A stretch of 64,000 bases of DNA from assembly GCA_963825845.1 (NCBI GenBank), contig CAWGVL010000011.1:59690-123689 (forward strand). The letters are read 5' to 3'. The stretch's first letter is position 1. Each line of letters opens with the position of its first letter. Positions 62,737 through 64,000 of the stretch are shown one piece after another. Made by a program: the position numbers and the translations under genes. The notes beneath the pieces are model-generated. The model did no database searches, was not told the DNA's origin, and saw nothing but the letters and a program-made list of their open reading frames with translations. This stretch comes from DASQDN01 sp963825845 (lineage in GTDB: Bacteria; Acidobacteriota; Terriglobia; Bryobacterales; Bryobacteraceae).

Positions 62737-63763
62737 CACTCTTCGCAGGCGAATTGCGGTTTGAGCGTGTTTTCGGAGCAGAGGTTCCTACGGGCCGCTA
62801 CAAGCACCCCGCCTGCATCACCGCTTTTACCAACGGCGATCTCTACCTCGTATATTACGGCGGGGCCGGCGAGTATGCCGTCGACACCGGTGTATTCGGC
62901 GCTCGTTTGAAGAAAGGCGAGACCAAATGGTCCCAGCCGAAGCTGCTCGCGAGTGATCCGTTTCGTTCAGTCGGAAATGGCGTCATATGGCAGGCTCCCG
63001 ATGGCCTTGTCTGGCTGTTCTATGTCGTCCGATATGGCAGCACCTGGTCGACATCGCGGATCCAAGGCAAAATCTCGCGCGACAACGGGGAGACGTGGTC
63101 CGATAGCTTCGTAATCTCAGACAAAGAAGGCATGATGGTGCGGGAAGATAGCCGATCGTGCTCGAAAACGGCGAGTACATGCTCCCGGTTTACGTCGAAA
63201 CCGGCGCTGACACGGAAAATGTTGGCGCCTACAGCACCTCGCGTTTTCTCATCCTGAATTCGAAAACCAAGCAGTGGGAAGAGCGCGGCATTATCCGCTC
63301 GAAGAAAGGGAACATTCAACCGGGTGTGGTGCAGGTCTCGAAGGACCACCGGGTAGTGTACTGCCGCCGAGGCGGTGGCTATGGAAAGGTGCCCGACGGC
63401 TGGACCGTGCGCTCCGAGTCGCAGGATGGCGGCAAAACCTGGAGCGAAGGTGTTGACTCTGAATTCCGAAATCCGAACTCCGCGATCGACTTTTTGAAAC
63501 TAAAGAGCGGAAACCTGCTGCTCATCTTCAATGACAGCATGAGTTCCCGCACTCCGCTGGTAGCAGCACTTTCGAAAGACAACGACAAGAGTGGCCGTTC
63601 CAACGGAACATCGCCGCTGAACCAAAGCAGTCTTATGCGTATCCATCCGCCGTACAAACACCGGACGGCAATATCGACGTCGTGTACACATCCGATGGCA
63701 GGACAGTCATCCACCACGCCGTGTTCGACGAAGAGTGGGTGCAGGCAGGAAAGAAAAGCATGA
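62709..63763 (+). pseudogene. sialidase-like BNR-repeat protein, frameshifted, fused in frame to the next gene
   Basis: TTG 62709 begins a short signal (ALLFLLCMTLFAGELRF), then TGRYKHPACITAFTNGDLYL, ISRDNGETWSDSFVIS. Near 63150 the frame shifts to VLENGEYMLPVYVETGADTE with SQDGGKTWSEGVDSEF and NPNSAIDFLKLKSGNLLLIF, and again near 63590 to YAYPSAVQTPDGNIDVVYTS. That last frame reads VFDEEWVQAGKKS straight into the ATG of the transporter without a stop, suggesting a further lost base. Two or three shifts in total; otherwise complete, about 340 residues. Confidence 0.65.
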
Positions 63764-64000
63764 AACGTTTAATTCTTCTAATGATGGCCACGGTCGCCAT
63801 CGGTTTTGCTCAAGATATCAATGGGAACATCGCCGGAGTTGTGACCGACGAAAGCGGCGCGGTCGTCCCGAATGCAGTCGTCACGGCCGTGAATACCGCG
63901 ACCAGTGCACGATTCACCGCAAACAGCAATCAGGAAGGACAGTACGCTGTCCGCACAATCCCGGTCGGCGTCTACGATCTTACAGCGGAAGCCCCGGGAT
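63760..64000 (+). CDS. Oar-like TonB-dependent transporter, N-terminal part (continues beyond the window)
   Basis: ATG 63760 is followed by a signal peptide (KRLILLMMATVAIGFAQ) and the carboxypeptidase-regulatory-like domain NIAGVVTDESGAVVPNAVVT and TNSNQEGQYAVRTI-like sequence (TANSNQEGQYAVRTIPVGVY) to the window end. The usual outer-membrane transporter would be about 1,100 residues. It follows the sialidase remnant with no gap, so it is likely part of the sugar-acid locus and imports its substrate. Confidence 0.8.
   Translation, partial: MKRLILLMMATVAIGFAQDINGNIAGVVTDESGAVVPNAVVTAVNTATSARFTANSNQEGQYAVRTIPVGVYDLTAEAPG

Noticed and set aside
1..64000. CRISPR array, rRNA or tRNA genes
   Set aside because: No regularly spaced repeats or recognisable RNA gene segments were found; small tRNA genes could be missed without a covariance search.

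Overview
The window looks like the chromosome of a soil-type Acidobacteriota, most like the Bryobacteraceae/Solibacter group. This is inferred from content alone: four Oar-like TonB-dependent transporters of about 1,070-1,100 residues with an N-terminal carboxypeptidase-regulatory-like domain, three PSD1 (DUF1549/DUF1553) plus DUF1501 pairs, an acidobacterial VWFA-type protein, a ChrR-like sigma/anti-sigma remnant and an NPD-like F420/NADP oxidoreductase. GC content appears to be near 58-60% (by eye, not computed). No rRNA, tRNA or CRISPR array was recognised.

Layout. 0-5.4 kb: end of a PSD1 gene (frameshifted), DUF1501, a four-CxxCH cytochrome c, a decayed ECF sigma/anti-sigma pair, an alpha/beta hydrolase. 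5.4-13.5 kb (minus): PSD1, DUF1501 and Oar-like transporter cassette. 13.7-17.6 kb: remnants, an NAD(P)-binding reductase, a broken IS110 transposase and an unknown protein preceded by a perfect hairpin. 17.7-27.8 kb is a signalling and envelope region: adenylate cyclase with a metallo-beta-lactamase-fold phosphodiesterase, an LPxSG sortase substrate with class D-like sortase and a VWFA protein, a kinase-like remnant, a receiver protein, and a 1,061-residue NTT-type transporter with HEAT repeats and a cyclic-nucleotide-binding domain. 28.0-38.8 kb (minus): second PSD1, DUF1501, transporter cassette, extended by a sulfatase-modifying-factor/esterase fusion, a PQQ-type beta-propeller and a small unknown. 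39.2-43.2 kb: broken DUF2064 gene and a third transporter. 43.9-49.6 kb: secreted aldolase-like protein, truncated quinoprotein and enolase-superfamily remnants, an ArsR/SRPBCC/DUF1801/adenylate-kinase-like operon, an AraC regulator. 49.8-55.3 kb is a gene graveyard (methyltransferase, selenium-binding protein, amidohydrolase, nitrile hydratase beta and accessory protein, VOC protein, disulfide oxidoreductase). 55.6-64 kb: a sugar-acid catabolic locus with DapA-family lyase and MFS transporter facing a secreted glycoside hydrolase-like protein, HpaI-type aldolase, two broken sialidase-like genes, an RraA-like protein and the start of a fourth transporter.

How it works together. The transporter cassettes and the sugar-acid locus suggest a heterotroph importing and breaking down complex polymer fragments. 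The cyclase/phosphodiesterase pair, with a cyclic-nucleotide-binding transporter protein nearby, suggests local cAMP signalling. The sortase operon suggests covalent or processed surface display in a diderm. Many genes carry single frameshifts, and several also carry multi-codon deletions, while the longest genes are intact. This fits real decay in patches more than uniform sequencing error, though isolated single-base shifts could still be assembly errors.
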